DNA from: Ulva prolifera
Taxonomy: Eukaryota; Chlorophyta; Ulvophyceae; Ulvales; Ulvaceae
DNA: 64,000 nt
Reading direction: 5' to 3'
Assembly: GCA_023078555.1 (NCBI GenBank)
Contig: CM041203.1
Span: 4,424,538-4,488,537 of the forward strand
The position numbers and the translations under genes are program-made. Shown in pieces: positions 1 through 12,883 of this stretch (its first letter is position 1; each line of letters starts with the position of its first letter). Below the pieces are notes generated by a model, which was given only the letters and a program-made list of their open reading frames with translations, did not search any database and was not told the DNA's origin.

Positions 1-1591
1 TGTTGTATCTGAAGAAAGCCGTTGTTGTAGAGCAATAAATGACAGCGGGAACACACGATCACCACGCATGGCGCGTCCGCGCACGGAACGACAGGAAGAC
101 AGGAACAACGACAGGAGCAAGCAAGTCGCTAGCGCTTGCTGTACACACGACGAAGCATACCTCAGTTGCCACAGATCTTACATTTGATAGTCGATCAACA
201 CAGTATCGCCTAGGCTCAGCTTTCCGGTACTGCAGCAGCTGGGGAGAGCTGCTGCCCTGCTTAAGCTTGTAGTGCAAGGCCAGGAGGACCTGTACATACT
301 CGCAGTGTCAAGGAACTGATTTGAAGCAGATTTTTCATGTCGGGAACTGCAGCCAAACAGTCATTTCATCCGGGCAGTGGACGCATTGTTGTCTCTCCTC
401 CACTCTCTGGTGTCGATCCAGCAAGGGCATTATGGCTGTCACGCCTGGCTACAGCTCAGCTCACCTGATCGATGCTTTTAAGAGTTGATATTGATGTGTT
501 GAGGGGTACGCCCTGATCATCCAGCAAGGCCGAACCGTCGTGGCCTTCTGGTACGAGAGTCCGATGCGCCAGAGGCAAGCACGCGTTAGCACACACCACA
601 GTCTCAAAAAATGATCCCTTCATCGCAGGAAAAGCTACCGTGATAATCTGGAGCTAGCTTCAAGCGTTTACCTTGCCTGGGCAGACGGCACTGGAACTCG
701 TTGATTGGACATTTTAGGCAGGTCGTGGACACAGTGAATTCGACGCTTGTACCGTACGGCCGTCTCTGTTCAATGAACAATGATTGGCATTCACGCAGCT
801 TGACTCTGGACAACATGCAAGGATTCTGCGGTCGTTAATTGTGTCACAGCTGTCGTTGTGTGGCAGGTGCCTCCAGTTGCCCACGACCTCGAAGCTCGAC
901 CGCAACGCCTCGTGCGGCGTTCGACACATCGATGAAACGCGCATCACCCCAGGCCTTGCGCGCGTGGTGGAAGTGGGAACGATCAGGCGTGAAGGGACGC
1001 AAGTAAATTCTCAAAGCGGAACCCCCGGAGACAGGTAGCCCCGCAAATGCCGCGTGCGCTGCAGCACAAGATTTTCGAACGGGAACATCGACAGGCGTGA
1101 ACATGTGGCTCAGTGCGGTGGAAAATAACTATATAAAATCAACATGCATACGTAAAGTGCTGCTGCAGTGCTGCTGAATTCGCGGCGTCATGCCTTTGCC
1201 ATGACTGTGCTTATGTGGCGGCGGGACGCGGTGCCCTGTTTTTAGCCGCCCATTTAAATGGGCCATTTGCGTTGGTCCGCTCAGGAATAGGCGGATGAGA
1301 TCTCGAGCGCTGTAGGTGCGAACCAGCATCAAGCGCGGGATGCGCAGGGCGGCACCGATGTTGGCCATCCTGTTCTGCGGGGTGGCCCCACACAATCAAT
1401 TTGAATTATGAACGGCAACATATGATCATGTGCATTGATCTTGGCACACCAGCCTTCACACCCCGCGGTGCCCGCGGTGCTACCTGCCTTGCTTGCTTTG
1501 TCCTTGTAGCACACACCACCCTTCACACCCCACACCCACAACCACAACCGCACGCCCACGTGGTGCACCCACACTCGCCCCGCCCTCCCCT

Positions 1592-1627
<36 letters not shown>

Positions 1628-3050
1628 ACCAGCTCGGCTCCAGAGCCTCGAAAGCACACGCCGAGGCCGAGGCCGCGAAGCCCAACAGACCGAGATACCA
1701 ACAACAACTCTCCCCGGGGATGCCCCAGCCTCCCCAGCCTCCCCAGCAAACCAGCCTCCCTAGCAAACATCGAACAGGAGAGCTTGCGAATTCTACCATA
1801 TGCATGAACCATGTGGGCGGCCACCCTGGTGGAGCCAAGCTTGAGGCCTCCAGGGCCATTGTTTTGAAAAGTGTATGACGACACATATTTGAATTGTAGC
1901 CATGTTATATATCAGAGGCGCAGGTGAATGTGATTAGGACATAGTGTGCAGCCTACCACAGTGTTAGGGCAGCCATATCTGGCCCTCAACTTCACTGAGC
2001 CGCTGAGACAGAACGCCACGTTGGGGTGCATCCCCCCATACTTGGTGTGTAGTGGATGGCCAGAGATTATTGATTAGTCCATGGGAAGAGGGCTTCGGTG
2101 AAGAGGGAGTTAAACCAATAGGTACGTTCACTAGTGAAGCATGCAAAGTATGCACGCCTCGAGATCTGCAACGCCCCCATACATATGCGCCATAAAAACC
2201 CAACATGGACTACATGATACGGTCGTTGGGCGAGCGTTGCAATAGACGCCGGCAGCTCCGTACAGGCTGCATTCTTTACATGCTGGGATCCGTGGAGATA
2301 CGGCAGAACGTATGAGCTGGGGCCATTGCATGGCAGGGTACCAGTGCACCCATGGGGTGCAGCACACAAATCTATCCAGATCTAGACAGCATTCTCAGCA
2401 AAGCAGCAAAGAACATGTGATCTGAAGACCAACCTACACTGAACACAGGCTAGCTCACCAGCTCACCAGAAGCCCAGAAGCCCAATCCATTTGAATGGCG
2501 AGGAATACAATACCCAAGGCCTTGTACATATGTGCACCATGCATGAGGCACTGCTGGGCATGTAATACCCTGACACAGTCTGCTGGCCATGTGTACTGTA
2601 CGTGGTGTCCTTGCATGCGCATCTCGAGATTGCGCCCAGAGGCACAGATCCTGTTAGGGAACGTGCGGGCCCGCGGGTGCTGATCTTGGAGTATATGGGA
2701 ACAGATGTCTTTTTTGTATGTAATCACAAATTTTGTTAACCAACGTTGGCCAACTCGTGAAGCACCGTACGCGTGAAAACCCGTCAGCAAAGAACCAAGA
2801 AATTCCGGTTGCTAGCAACGCATGCGAACGTTTGAGTTTGTGCCGAACGAGATATGGCTGCAACGTGTCAAGCTGGCTGCTGTCTGCAGTGCTAGAGCCC
2901 TGCACTGTGTGTCCGGAAGGAGCATCGCGATGAAGTAATACCCGAAAACACTCCGTCAAAAGGTTTGGATCGCGCCCAGCGATCCAACGACATCGCGACA
3001 CTTTTGCGCAGCCAACCGCCTATGAACCCGCTCAGGATAATCGTGGATTC
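1..3050. other. No confident gene; low-complexity and intergenic sequence
   Basis: No frame in this stretch shows a domain or an intron pattern that I can support. A minus-strand frame at about 844-1104 has a protein-like composition (it includes RPFTPDRSHFHHARKAWGDA) but matches nothing I know and has no supporting neighbour. At 1500-1800 both strands give long frames only because of the C-rich tract. A short sequence at about 1478-1520 recurs, inverted, at about 23104-23146, so at least part of the region is dispersed repeat. Confidence 0.5.
1593..1627. repeat. Poly-C homopolymer tract (35 C)
   Basis: An uninterrupted run of 35 C sits inside a broader C-rich stretch with CCACACCC-like repeats (about 1500-1680). 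Pro-rich or Gly-rich frames read through it are composition artefacts. Runs of this length are prone to slippage, so the exact count may reflect assembly as much as biology. Confidence 0.9.
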
Positions 3051-3057
3051 ACATGCA

Positions 3058-3062
3058 TTACA
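3058..3062 (-). promoter_or_regulatory. Putative poly(A) signal (TGTAA) of the kinase gene
   Basis: TTACA on the plus strand reads TGTAA on the minus strand, about 205 bases beyond the stop at 3266. TGTAA is the chlorophyte-type poly(A) signal. I saw no such motif in the 500 bases after the earlier in-frame stop at 5031, which supports splicing onward to 3266. Confidence 0.4.
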
Positions 3063-3265
3063 AGGATCATCAATTCAACATCTCACCGTTTCACACCATT
3101 CTGCCATATCCTGCATTGCTGACAGCCCAACACACCCCAGCTCCGAGACCCATGTCGTGCTTGGAATATCTGAACCAGTCAGCAGCTGGTTCAACATTGG
3201 CCTGCAGCATTGCTTTATTCGGACTCTGATCCCCAGAATTATTTGGAAAGCGTCCTGCACAAGCT

Positions 3266-6200
3266 TCACAACTCCACAGCGGAACCGCGGCGCAAGCGAG
3301 CCCGCACAGTCTGCAGCATGCGGCCCAAGTTCACAGTGGGAACCTTGCGCGGCGACAGTAGCGCGGCCCACCCGGGCCTGGCCGACTCGTCGCCGGCCGG
3401 CACCTCGGCCGAGTCGCCCTTGCGGCGGAACGGCGACGCCGGCGACTTGAGGACGGCTCGCATGCGGCGCAGCAGGCTGCTGCGGGGGGATGCGTGTGCG
3501 GACGGCGACGGCCCGGCGGACATCGACAACGCGGTGCAGCCGGTGGCGGCCCCTTCCTCGAAGCCCTCCGCCTCCGCACCGGCGGGTGCGGCGCCTGGTG
3601 CGGAGACGCGGACCGGCGGCAGCGACGGCATTGGCGCGACGCTCGCGAGGGTGGCCGCTGAGGCCGCCGCGGAGGCCTCGGTGTACACCGTGTGGCTGGT
3701 CTTGCGTTCGCTCTCTGCATGGCCGCGGGCGTTGTGCTGAGCTCTGGGGCCGCCATGCATGCAGTTGCGCAGGATGCTGCGGAGGCTGGCTGTGCTGCAT
3801 ATGATCGGCGGCGGATGCGCGTGTCGGCCCCCGTGAGCCCGAGTACTAGCAACGAAATTCAACCACCGTACTCGCATGCAGTTTGAGTGTCTCCAATGCG
3901 CAAGGACGGAGGAACTTCGGGGTTGGCCCGGGTGCGCACCCTGGTCGGTGCTTGCGTCGTCCATGGAGGCCGCCTCCAGGAGGGCCCCCCCGGCCACACC
4001 ACTGGCGGAGAGCACCGGGAGGCTGCCCCGCGCGCGGGGTGTCGCGGCGGCTGCAGCAGAGGACCATGTCGGGGAGGCCTCGCCAGAGTGCGCCGAGAGG
4101 GCGAGCGCGCTGCCGACAGCAAAGTCGTCCGCAAACTCAGGGGTCGCCTGGCCCGAGTGGCCGGAGTTGCCGGGCAAAGAAGGCGGCCGGTGCGAGGCGA
4201 TGCGCAGGGGTGGCAGTGATGACAGCCGCGCTGTGAGGATGCTCCCGACGGCCTCGGCAGGCGCATCGGGGGCGGCGGCGGTTGCTGTAGGCCATGAGGC
4301 CGCGCTGTCTGGCTCTGTGCTGGAGTCGCTCGGTGCCTCTGAGCCTGCATGCGGGAGATGCAGTGTTGCTGACTGTGTATGCATGCATGTGGTGTTGCCG
4401 TCATGTGGTGCTGCTGTCGGGATGCAGGTGATGCAGTCGGGAAACATGTTCAATGTGTGTGTCTGGATGATCGGGACCGGCTGCAATAAGAGATCACAAT
4501 ACATGCACACAACGTTTGAGTTGGGAAGGAAGCCTTGTCATATGTGGAGCATCGTACGAATGCCTATCTGATCGAGGTCGGCTTGTGCAGCTGGAACAAC
4601 GCTCCATGCAAGAGGACGGAACTTGGGTGCAAGGTTCACCATGGGGCTCAATGATACAGCTTGCACTGGTGGCTAATTCTGTACCCTGCGCTGTTCCCTT
4701 GCCCAGCGTCAACGAGATATAGAGATATAGAGCATGTCGGAGCGAATAGCGCTGGCATGTCCTCAGTGGATGTTCTTGTCGCAGCTGCAGATGCAGCTGC
4801 GGAAGGGTAACCGGGGGCAGGCAGACAAAAACGGCATTTGCACAGTGTGAGCTAGCCCTGATGTTCTAGAAAGCAATTGACTGTGTCACTGACTTGCAGT
4901 TATAGCTTTCCATAGGGTCAGTTTGAAACTTAAACAACCACAACCCCAGGTGCGAACCTGAAAAACCCCCCTGAGAAATACATGCAAACGTTTTGCAAGT
5001 AATGTGACAGATATGGAAAACAATTCTGTGTCAATGTGCCCATGTCCAGCACGAGGCACAGCTGTGCACAGGCAACAGTGATGCGGGAGGACCCGCACTT
5101 GTGGAGTCCAGGGCGCTTGAGGTGTGCCTGAGGAACTGCCGAGGTGTTTGCAGGCCATCGGCAGCAGGCTGTGGATGCCATGCCGCACGCAAAGACCAGG
5201 GAGCCACATCTTCGCTGGAGTTGGCAGGAGGTCGTGTTGGGGTTCTGGCCTGTGTCAGGCTGAGTGCCTGCCATGTCAAGGCATGGAGCTCAGGGAGTGT
5301 GATGCGGTCCGCCGCAGAGACAGTCAGACCGCGGCAGATGGCATTGGCCAGTTCACGATCAAGCCGCTCGCTCAGGATGTTCTCCAGCTGGCGGTGCTGG
5401 AGCATGGTGATGATGTCACGCACTCCTATGCTGGTTAGGAGCTCAACTGCAAGGATGCAGATGGACCAGACATCGAAGGAAGGCAGGGATGGCGCCCCCG
5501 CCTGTGCTTCGGCAGCGTCCATTGCCAGAACACAGGACTCTGGAGGGGCATATCCGATTGTGCCAGTGAGGCTGTGCATCATCTCTCCACTCTGGGCAGC
5601 CAGCCCCATGTCCCCGATCACTGCCAATGTACAGGCCTCGTCAGAGAGGAAGATGTTCTCGGGCTTGATGTCCCGATGGACGAGTCCGTGGCGGTGCACA
5701 TGCAACAGACCATGCATGATCTGGCTCAACAGTGACAGGCCCTGAGCAAGGGGCACCGGCTGTGCCTCCGTGAACGTGTTGATGAAGGCGTGCAAGTCGC
5801 CTCCCACACACATAGGAAGGGCCAGGTGCGTTGCCCGCTGAAGAGAGTCATCTTTGGCGGCTCCGTATGGTCGCAAGATGTTTGGGTGAGGTGACAATGC
5901 CGTCGCCACTCGATATTCGTTGTACAGAGCGCCCTCGTTCCCGGGAAGCGCCACTTTCATCGCACAGCTCGGAACGACGAAGCGTGCATCACATGCAAAA
6001 ATCTGCAATACATCAGCTGCTTCAAGCGTCGGAGTGGAGCAAGTGTGCACAAAATGTGGTCGTGTGGCAGATGTGGCGCTGTAGCGGGCATGCTCATTGC
6101 CCGCGCACTGTCCGCGCGTCGTCATCGTCACATGGAGGGTCAACAAATAGTGCAACCATGAGTCATTCTGTAATGTTGCGTCCATATACACGCAATCCTG

Positions 6201-6655
6201 TATCGGCTCAGCGGACTTGAACGCGAACAGTGATCCAAGCATGCCTGAACCCGGATATCAATGCACGACCGCAGCAAATTCACAGCGGAGTCAAAATGCA
6301 AGAGTACATATGAAACCACAGTATGTATCTATACAGCCACATGCGTGCAACATTCAGCGTAGCCCGGATAAACACTCTCAGAACCCGGAACGCCTGGGCG
6401 TCGCGTTCGATGGCTATCCTCAAGCCCCGACAGCTGCAGTTCTAACGTTGGCTGGACCAGATATATGGCACATACTTTGCCGCAGAGGTTTTGTTGTGCT
6501 GGAGCTGCAGCCGACGAGATTCGCGCCCTAGGCCTTGGGAAGTCCGACATGTACAGGGCTGTCAGCATATGCCGCACCTCTGCACACGAGCCTGTCTGAA
6601 ACGGCCTCTCCTGGAACGAGCTTGACGCAACATCTACAGGGAGAAGCATCTCCAT
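3266..6655 (-). CDS. Protein kinase (Ser/Thr type) with Ser/Ala-rich C-terminal extension, four exons
   Basis: Proposed exons are 6476-6655, 5099-6002, 3916-4344 and 3266-3714, giving 653 residues with all three intron phases matching. Exon 1 ends in CGK and exon 2 opens with IFACDARF, so the glycine-rich loop is split by an intron and is poor in glycine. Visible kinase elements are AMK (Lys76), a possible helix-C Glu89, HRDIKPEN (169-176), DMG in place of DFG (191-193), YAPPE (211-215) and DVWS. With the catalytic Asp and metal-binding Asp present, an active phosphotransferase is likely. After the catalytic domain comes a Ser/Ala/Pro-rich tail of about 290 residues with basic patches (SPFRRKG, VRARLRRG). 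The start Met has an in-frame stop just upstream. The exon 2 to 3 junction is the weakest: without it the protein ends at 5031, and the minus-strand exons at 3266-4344 would be a separate gene. The kinase subfamily is not clear. Confidence 0.72.
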
Positions 6656-8384
6656 GTCCTATGGTACTGTCCACCTCTGAAGTGCGGGAAGAACAGCACG
6701 CAGGGCTTCAGCGTACAACGAACAAATGGTCGTGCGGAGATCGATCACACAAGGACTAAGGTCAGAGCGAATTGTGCCGCTAGGAAGCCCGGGGATGTCT
6801 ACAAAACTATCGTAGTCGAGCAACGTGCATCAGGTGAGCCTTGCATCGCGCAGGCTATGTAGCCAGGATCCTCCAAAGCAGCAATTGTGCTGGAATGAGG
6901 CTGTGCCACGTGTAGGGCACTGCAATGCAGCGGAGCTATGCATAGGCTGTGGCGGCCATCTCGCGAGATCTCGACGCATCGCAACGTCATGACGACTCAC
7001 GCGGCGATGCGCTTGTGCTCAGCAGCGCCGGCCACAAGCGCTGCACCCGCACGCTCATGCATGTATCTCGAGATAGATGCATATCTGGGCGCACAACAAA
7101 GGCACCGAAGCATCTGGAGCACATCACCCGAGCGTGCCGTGGAATTGTGCACGGCAGGGGGCCGGATCATGCAGCCCGAGCTACGTTCTCAGACAGGCGA
7201 TGGGCGGCACTGTCTCTAGCTAGTTACGGCATGCACGTGCTTGACTATGAATTGCAAGCCTGCAATTGAGTAATGTGCACTAAGGTATGCCATACAGTGA
7301 AGAGAGAGGACATCGAGCTTGCAAATCAGCGCTGGTGCACAGCATAGCCAGCAGTCCCGGGACGAACCTGATGCCATTGCGGACAGTGTGCCCGACATGA
7401 ACTCAGAAGGTGCTGAGCTCTCCTATTCCATTTAAATTGAGCACAGGATACCCACAGGGAGCGCCCGAGCAGATTGTCGACGAGCAGCACGTGCATCAAT
7501 TAGGGAACGCATGGGTTTCACGCCATGTCTGCTTGCTGATTCGATTCTGTCACAATTTTCACCAAGCTGGTGTCGTCATTGGTTCGTGCACATGTGCTCT
7601 TGTGTTTGTCGCTGTAACCTCAATTGCATCGAACAACGTACGCGCCTCGCCGTTTCAGCAGGGTGCAAGGTGGACAGCCATGCGTTGATGCTGTAGTAGA
7701 TGTCTGGGTAAAGTAAATTGCATATTTGTTGCCGTTGTGTTACCTATGTTGCGGAACGCGCTGTACGAAATCCTCAGCTGCAGTGCTCAGATGCTGATAT
7801 CGTTGATCGAAGGCCCTGTTGCCAACCCATGCGCTTTCGGTCTCTATATGATCCATTCAAAGTACCGGTTTTTGTAGCTGTCTTGTTCTTGTGAGGCCTT
7901 CGCATCCATAGCATCCGGCCTTATAGGCTGCGGTTGGCTTTGCTGCCTAATTGCGTAAAACAGTCAACACGCAAAAGAGCTGGAGAAATATGTAATCGAG
8001 GAGCTTGTGCTGGATGTCTCCTTGCTGACTGGATGGGCGACGCCGATGTGCAACGCTCTGTGGTGTCTCGTCGGCATAGCTTGCCTGTCGGCATGAGCCC
8101 GCTGCGGGCTATGAAAATTGTGGCGGAAAGATATTATGTCGTGTATGACCGTGTATAAACTCCAGGGCAAGATGCGACAATACTGGGTCATCGATACTTT
8201 ATTCCGTAGCTGTTCACGTCTCCTCTGCACGAGCACGCGTGAAAATGTCAGACCTGCGCTGCTGGATACAATTCAAAATGAAGTGTTCAAAATTCACCTT
8301 GGCGGTGTTTCTGCGTCCTTGATGGCTGCGGTCGTCATGCAGGCTTGCATCGTGAAAGACACAGCGTTGCGGCTGCACCTGCAG
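6656..8384. other. Intergenic stretch; start exon of gene A may be hidden here
   Basis: No recognisable domain is encoded on either strand. This lies between the 5' end of the minus-strand kinase and the first supported exon of plus-strand gene A, so it probably holds both promoters. I looked for the ATGGCTCCA-type start exon and the promoter module of the later paralogues and did not find them. ATGGCTGCGG at about 8322 is similar but has no matching phase-1 donor. Confidence 0.5.
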
Positions 8385-11300
8385 CGATTGCAGCTGCCGG
8401 CCGCGATGGCCCGGCACAAGGCACCTACACCATGCCGGCATCGGTGAGCTCTATCCTCAGAACGGTCGATGTGTCTTTGTGCCTGGGCCGAGACTGAACG
8501 GACGCGTTCTCCGGTGTCTCCAACAGGCTGGCCGGGTAACATGTACAGCGACACCTCTCTGAATGTCTACTCACGTTCAGACCGCATGCAGGCAGAATAC
8601 TTTGATACCATGTGTGCGGCAGTGCGCTTTCTGATCGAGAGTCTGCGCCCTTTGCGTGGATCCGACCGCTATGTGGCAGTTGTCCGCACTTACATCACAC
8701 TGAACGCACTGATCAAGCAGTACCAACAAGCTTTGACCAAGGTGAGCCAAAACTCCCTGCACCATTCTCTTCTTCTGCCGGCATCTGGACACACTTACGA
8801 TTCTCCTTGCAAGCCGCAACCCTGCGAACTGGCATTCTTGTCCATCACTGCGTCGTTACAGCAACAATATTGAGCTGCTGCATCCAATGCAGCTTGGCAA
8901 CTTGCCCTGCAGGCCCACAGCATCAAATCATCCGGGCAACACACCACCATGCATCCAGAGCCTCATGCCCGCTATCCATTCCATACGACCTCGACTGCTT
9001 CTGTTCCTTTTCAATGCTCGTGACTCGAGTGTCATCACATCCCTGTCCACGCTCGACAGCCACCATCGACCCCTGCTCACATCTGGCACCAGCAGGCTCC
9101 CACATCAGCACTGCTCGCGTGCAGAGGATCCTCCACAGCGTTCCGGAGGCTGTGCTGAAGCAAGACATGAACACCGCGTTTCGCAAAGTCGACGCGCTGC
9201 GCGCAGAACTCACAACCACGGCCGCCGACATCTGGTCCCCCAGTAGCCACACTTGTGCCTGGGCCGCCGAGCAGGTCCTCTCGGTGTCCCTACTCGCCGC
9301 GACCGCCACCATGGCCTCCCTCAGCATCGCCCGCGCCTTTGGCTGCCGCGCCGACGCACACCAGGCGCTCGTGTTTGTCTGCACGCAGTATGGGGTGCCC
9401 TCAAGCACGCAGCAGCAGCTGATGACGTGCTTCGTGGCGCCGGGCGGGCTTGGCGGCGGCCCCGAACACGGCTTCGTGGCCGCGGGCTTTGAGATGTTCA
9501 GCATCGCGTGCGCGTGTGCCGAGAGATACTGCTCCGCAGGCACTGCTCCTGGGGAGGGTACAGGTGCGGCGCATACCCTTGTGGTGAACTCACAAGGTTG
9601 TGCACATGTGTGCGCACCTGGTAGCTGTTGATGCAGGGGTCCCGTACGCCAGCAGCACCGAACGTATTCACATCGCCTCGCATTGCAATTGCAAGAACAA
9701 CAGAACACGGGTGGTATGATGTTCTACATGAAAGAGAAACGTGTGAATCGAGATGTTCTCTGGAGGAAGTGTGGGTCTACCACGCCATCCAGGTTTACTT
9801 CACATCGCCACGTACCGGGCTGTGGCCACACCGACTACAACATACCATACATACCAGTAGCGGCAGCTTCATGTGGCCGACGGAACGTAAGACCCGCCTT
9901 GCAGGTCAACAAGTGGAGCCCCCGGCCCCTCCCCTCGCACCGGAATCCAACCGCCTGTGCCTCACCGCAGGCAAGGGTGGACCTCAACGCCATGGCACGG
10001 GCACCGGGCAGCCCCCCTCCCGCGCCACCCAGGCCACTCCCACGCTTGCCCCATCTGCATGGCTCTCGTTCCCATCTCCACCGTCGGCACCGCCGCAGAG
10101 CCGTGCCGCGCCAGCGGACGCTCCTCCGCAGCCCGCCGCCGCGCCCGCGCCGCCGTGTGCCGCGGCACCGGGTGCCACCGGCCCTCGTCCTGGGGAGCTG
10201 CATTGGCAGAGGACTGCGGAGGCGGATGTGTGCGTGGAGGCACCGCATGCGGCTCCCCGGCAGCAGCTGCCGGGCGGGCAGGGCCCGGCCGGAGCGGCTC
10301 CTGCGCCGTCTGCACCGCCGCGGCCCCCGCAAGGCGAGGTGGCACCTGGTGAAGTCAATGATGTGGCCGCAACGCAGCAGCAGCCAGGTACTCCCCCGGA
10401 CTGCTCGGCTGCTGACTGCTGTTTTGTTGCCGAGTGAGGTCTGAATGCGGTCCCGACCCGTTTCGGGTTCAGTCTGTTCTTGGTGGTGTTCCATCCACTT
10501 GCTTGTTTGAACTATCCCACGGCGTGGTGTGAGGTAGTCCCCTGTGGTGTCCATGAAATGCCCGCAGCAGCTGTCAGCTGGATCCGCCAGGGTGCTGCTG
10601 GCGCGTGTGTCTCCTGTCGCCCATGGTGACTTCGCCGCGAGTGCTTGCGTGCGCCGCCATGGTGCGCCCACTGCATCAGACGCACCTGCGATGCCGCACC
10701 CTGCATTGGCACACAAGGAATGCCTCACGACAGGCGCTCCGCGGCCGTGCAGGTGCATCAGTGCCCCCTCCGCCACCACCAGCACCGCTGACCGCCGAGG
10801 CGGCCGCCGTGCCCGCGGCGTGCCAGAGCCCGTTCACACGCGCCAGCAACGGCGCCGGCGCGGCTGCGGAGCGTGCTGCGCGCAACGGTTCCGCGACGTC
10901 CTCCGACGCAACAATGCATGCGTCGAATGCATCGACGGTCGCCAACGCGGAGGTGCACCGCGCATGCGGCCGAGACGAGTGCGGCGTGAAGGAGGAGTCG
11001 CTGGTGGAGTGCGGTGCGGCGGCGGGCGGGCACGCGGGCGCCCGGCCGCCGTCTCGAGAGCAGAACACCGATGTCTCAGTCGTGAAGGCTGCCGGCTCCA
11101 GCGCGATGGGAGCAGGGCCCGCTGAGGATGTCAAAGGTATGGTCATGTTCGCTTCTCTCCCGACAGGCGGTGTTTGTGCGGTGATGCAGAGTTGCTGGTG
11201 CAACCTGGGTGTGGACGTGGGCAAAACCTGCGACTGCTCGCTGCACGGGCCGTCTCCAGCCGGCAGCCCTGTTGTCTGCGCCGGCACCACTCCATCTACA

Positions 11301-12158
11301 TCCCGAATGCAGCATTGGCGCCAACATCCATCTTGCACAGTGTTCAGCGCCGCGGGGCCGCTCTCAGGTCGACCCTCAGGTCGTGACGCATGTTCCACCC
11401 ACAGCATGCCGGCACGACCGCAAAGCCTTTCCCTTGATGCAGGCTCGCCTCACGACCGCACTCCGCCTCCTCGGCGCCCGGGGATCTTCCCACAAAGCCC
11501 CCCACGGAGCCCCCCTGTGCTCAGTGAGGCCTTCCGGGCCTCTTCTGGTCTCTCCTCCGCAACCCACAACGCCGCACCGCCGCGCATGATTTCGCCGCCG
11601 GTGCTTCCCACCGGGGCCCGCCGGGCCGTTGTGCCCGTGGCCGCCGCGGCTCCACCGCTTCGCGGCACTCCGGGTACCCCACCGCGCATGCAAGGCCACG
11701 ATGAAAGCCCCGCACACGGCAGTGATGGCAGCTTGTATGAGGGCCCCTCTGAGCCCATTCTGAGGGGGATCAAGGTGGTGCCTGCGGACGAGGTCAACGC
11801 TGCGGGCTCCGGCGGTGGATCGGCGGTGGATGCCCCGGAAAGCCCTGCGGTCATGCCGCTGAAGCGCGGCCGTGACGTCGGCTCCGCGTCTGACGATGAG
11901 TCTGATTACGAAGCCTCGGGTGGGCCGAGCTTGAAGTCGATGAAGCTGGAGGTCACCACCGCGCTGGATGTGAAGGGGCCGCCCGGCGATGGTGCGTCGG
12001 CGCAGGAGCCGTTTGTCGTGACGACGCCGTCGCAGGAGCTGTCGGCCTGCCACGCGCTGCGCAGCATGCGCAGCACGGAGGCGCTCAGCGCGGCGGTGCC
12101 GAGTCTTGATCACGGCCTCGAGGGGGCACAGTCGATGATGGACGTCACGGCCGAGTAG
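8385..12158 (+). CDS. Gene A: divergent member of the tandem family; helical core plus long Pro/Ala-rich tail (5' end incomplete)
   Basis: I do not recognise this protein. Proposed exons are 8385-8443, 8592-8741, 9125-9557, 9905-10348, 10753-11136 and 11443-12158, about 727 residues, and every junction keeps phase. The 8592-8741 exon is exactly 150 bases with phase 0 at both ends, as in genes B, D, E and F (AEYFDTM...QQALTK). The next exon runs phase 0 to phase 1 as in the paralogues, carries IWSP where they have EWSP, and has VAAGFEMF where they have ALAWTLYL. The last three exons are disordered, rich in Pro, Ala and Ser, and include LKRGRD followed by an acidic stretch (ASDDESDYE) and LKSMKL, resembling a bipartite nuclear signal. 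The first coding exon is not found. The exons at 9905 and 10753 are supported by phase only, and a stop at 10437 could instead end the protein. Its divergence and flank position suggest it predates the amplified copies. Confidence 0.6.
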
Positions 12159-12635
12159 GAGCGTGGGACCTCCCCAAGCTACAGGGCGTGCTACCCCTGG
12201 GCGCCGGTGACCCTCAGGTTTAATCCAAAGTGTGGTGGTTTGAGTCGGGTGTGAGCGGGGGTGGCAGGTTGGTCACTGTGGCACAGGGGGCGCGCTGTAG
12301 TGCATGCCGCGCCACAACAGTGTGTGTTGCAGTTTGGCTGTGGCCATGTGTGGAGGGTTGGCGGTGGCAGTGTGTGCTGTGGCTGCGGGGATGTGGCGCC
12401 GCCTGTGCTGCAGCGCTGTGGCGTGCACCATTCGCAGTGCATGCATGCAGCTGTATGCATGGCAGCACCTGGTCTGGAAAATAAAGCATGGTTGTGTACA
12501 TGCCCAGATAATCTGCAAACTTCAAGTACAGCGTCGTTTGCAGCGTCATTTCAAACCCGTTTGCTGCATTTATATTATTTGCAGCAGGATGGAAAGAAGA
12601 GGAGAAGTAGTGGGTGTATGGCCATATATGTGGTC

Positions 12636-12640
12636 ATGTA
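12636..12640 (+). promoter_or_regulatory. Putative poly(A) signal (TGTAA) of gene A
   Basis: TGTAA lies 478 bases after the gene A stop, farther than for the other family members. An AATAAA-like AAATAAAG at about 12479 is an alternative. Confidence 0.25.
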
Positions 12641-12883
12641 AATATGCGCTCGTGTGCAGAGCATGGGAGTGTATCTCGAGATACGTATGGTGACTGTGAC
12701 GCAATGATTTCCGTGCTCAGTGTTGCAGCCAATTTGCCGGCTCTCCACAGTCTGCCGTAGACAGGACACGAACTGCACGGCGGCTCTTGCACAGCCTATG
12801 GTTGACACTACCTAGTTTCCTGATAAATGTCATTGCAGAAGTTGCACCTGAAGGGAGATTGCAACTAGTGCAACGGGCTACGC

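Noticed and set aside
1401-1886. Long frames on both strands through the poly-C region (Pro-rich on plus, Gly-rich on minus)
   Set aside because: They exist only because the tract has no stop in any frame. Length and residues follow from the homopolymer.
10676-11407. Minus-strand frame opposite gene A
   Set aside because: It follows GC-rich codon composition of the plus exons and has no domain or paralogue.
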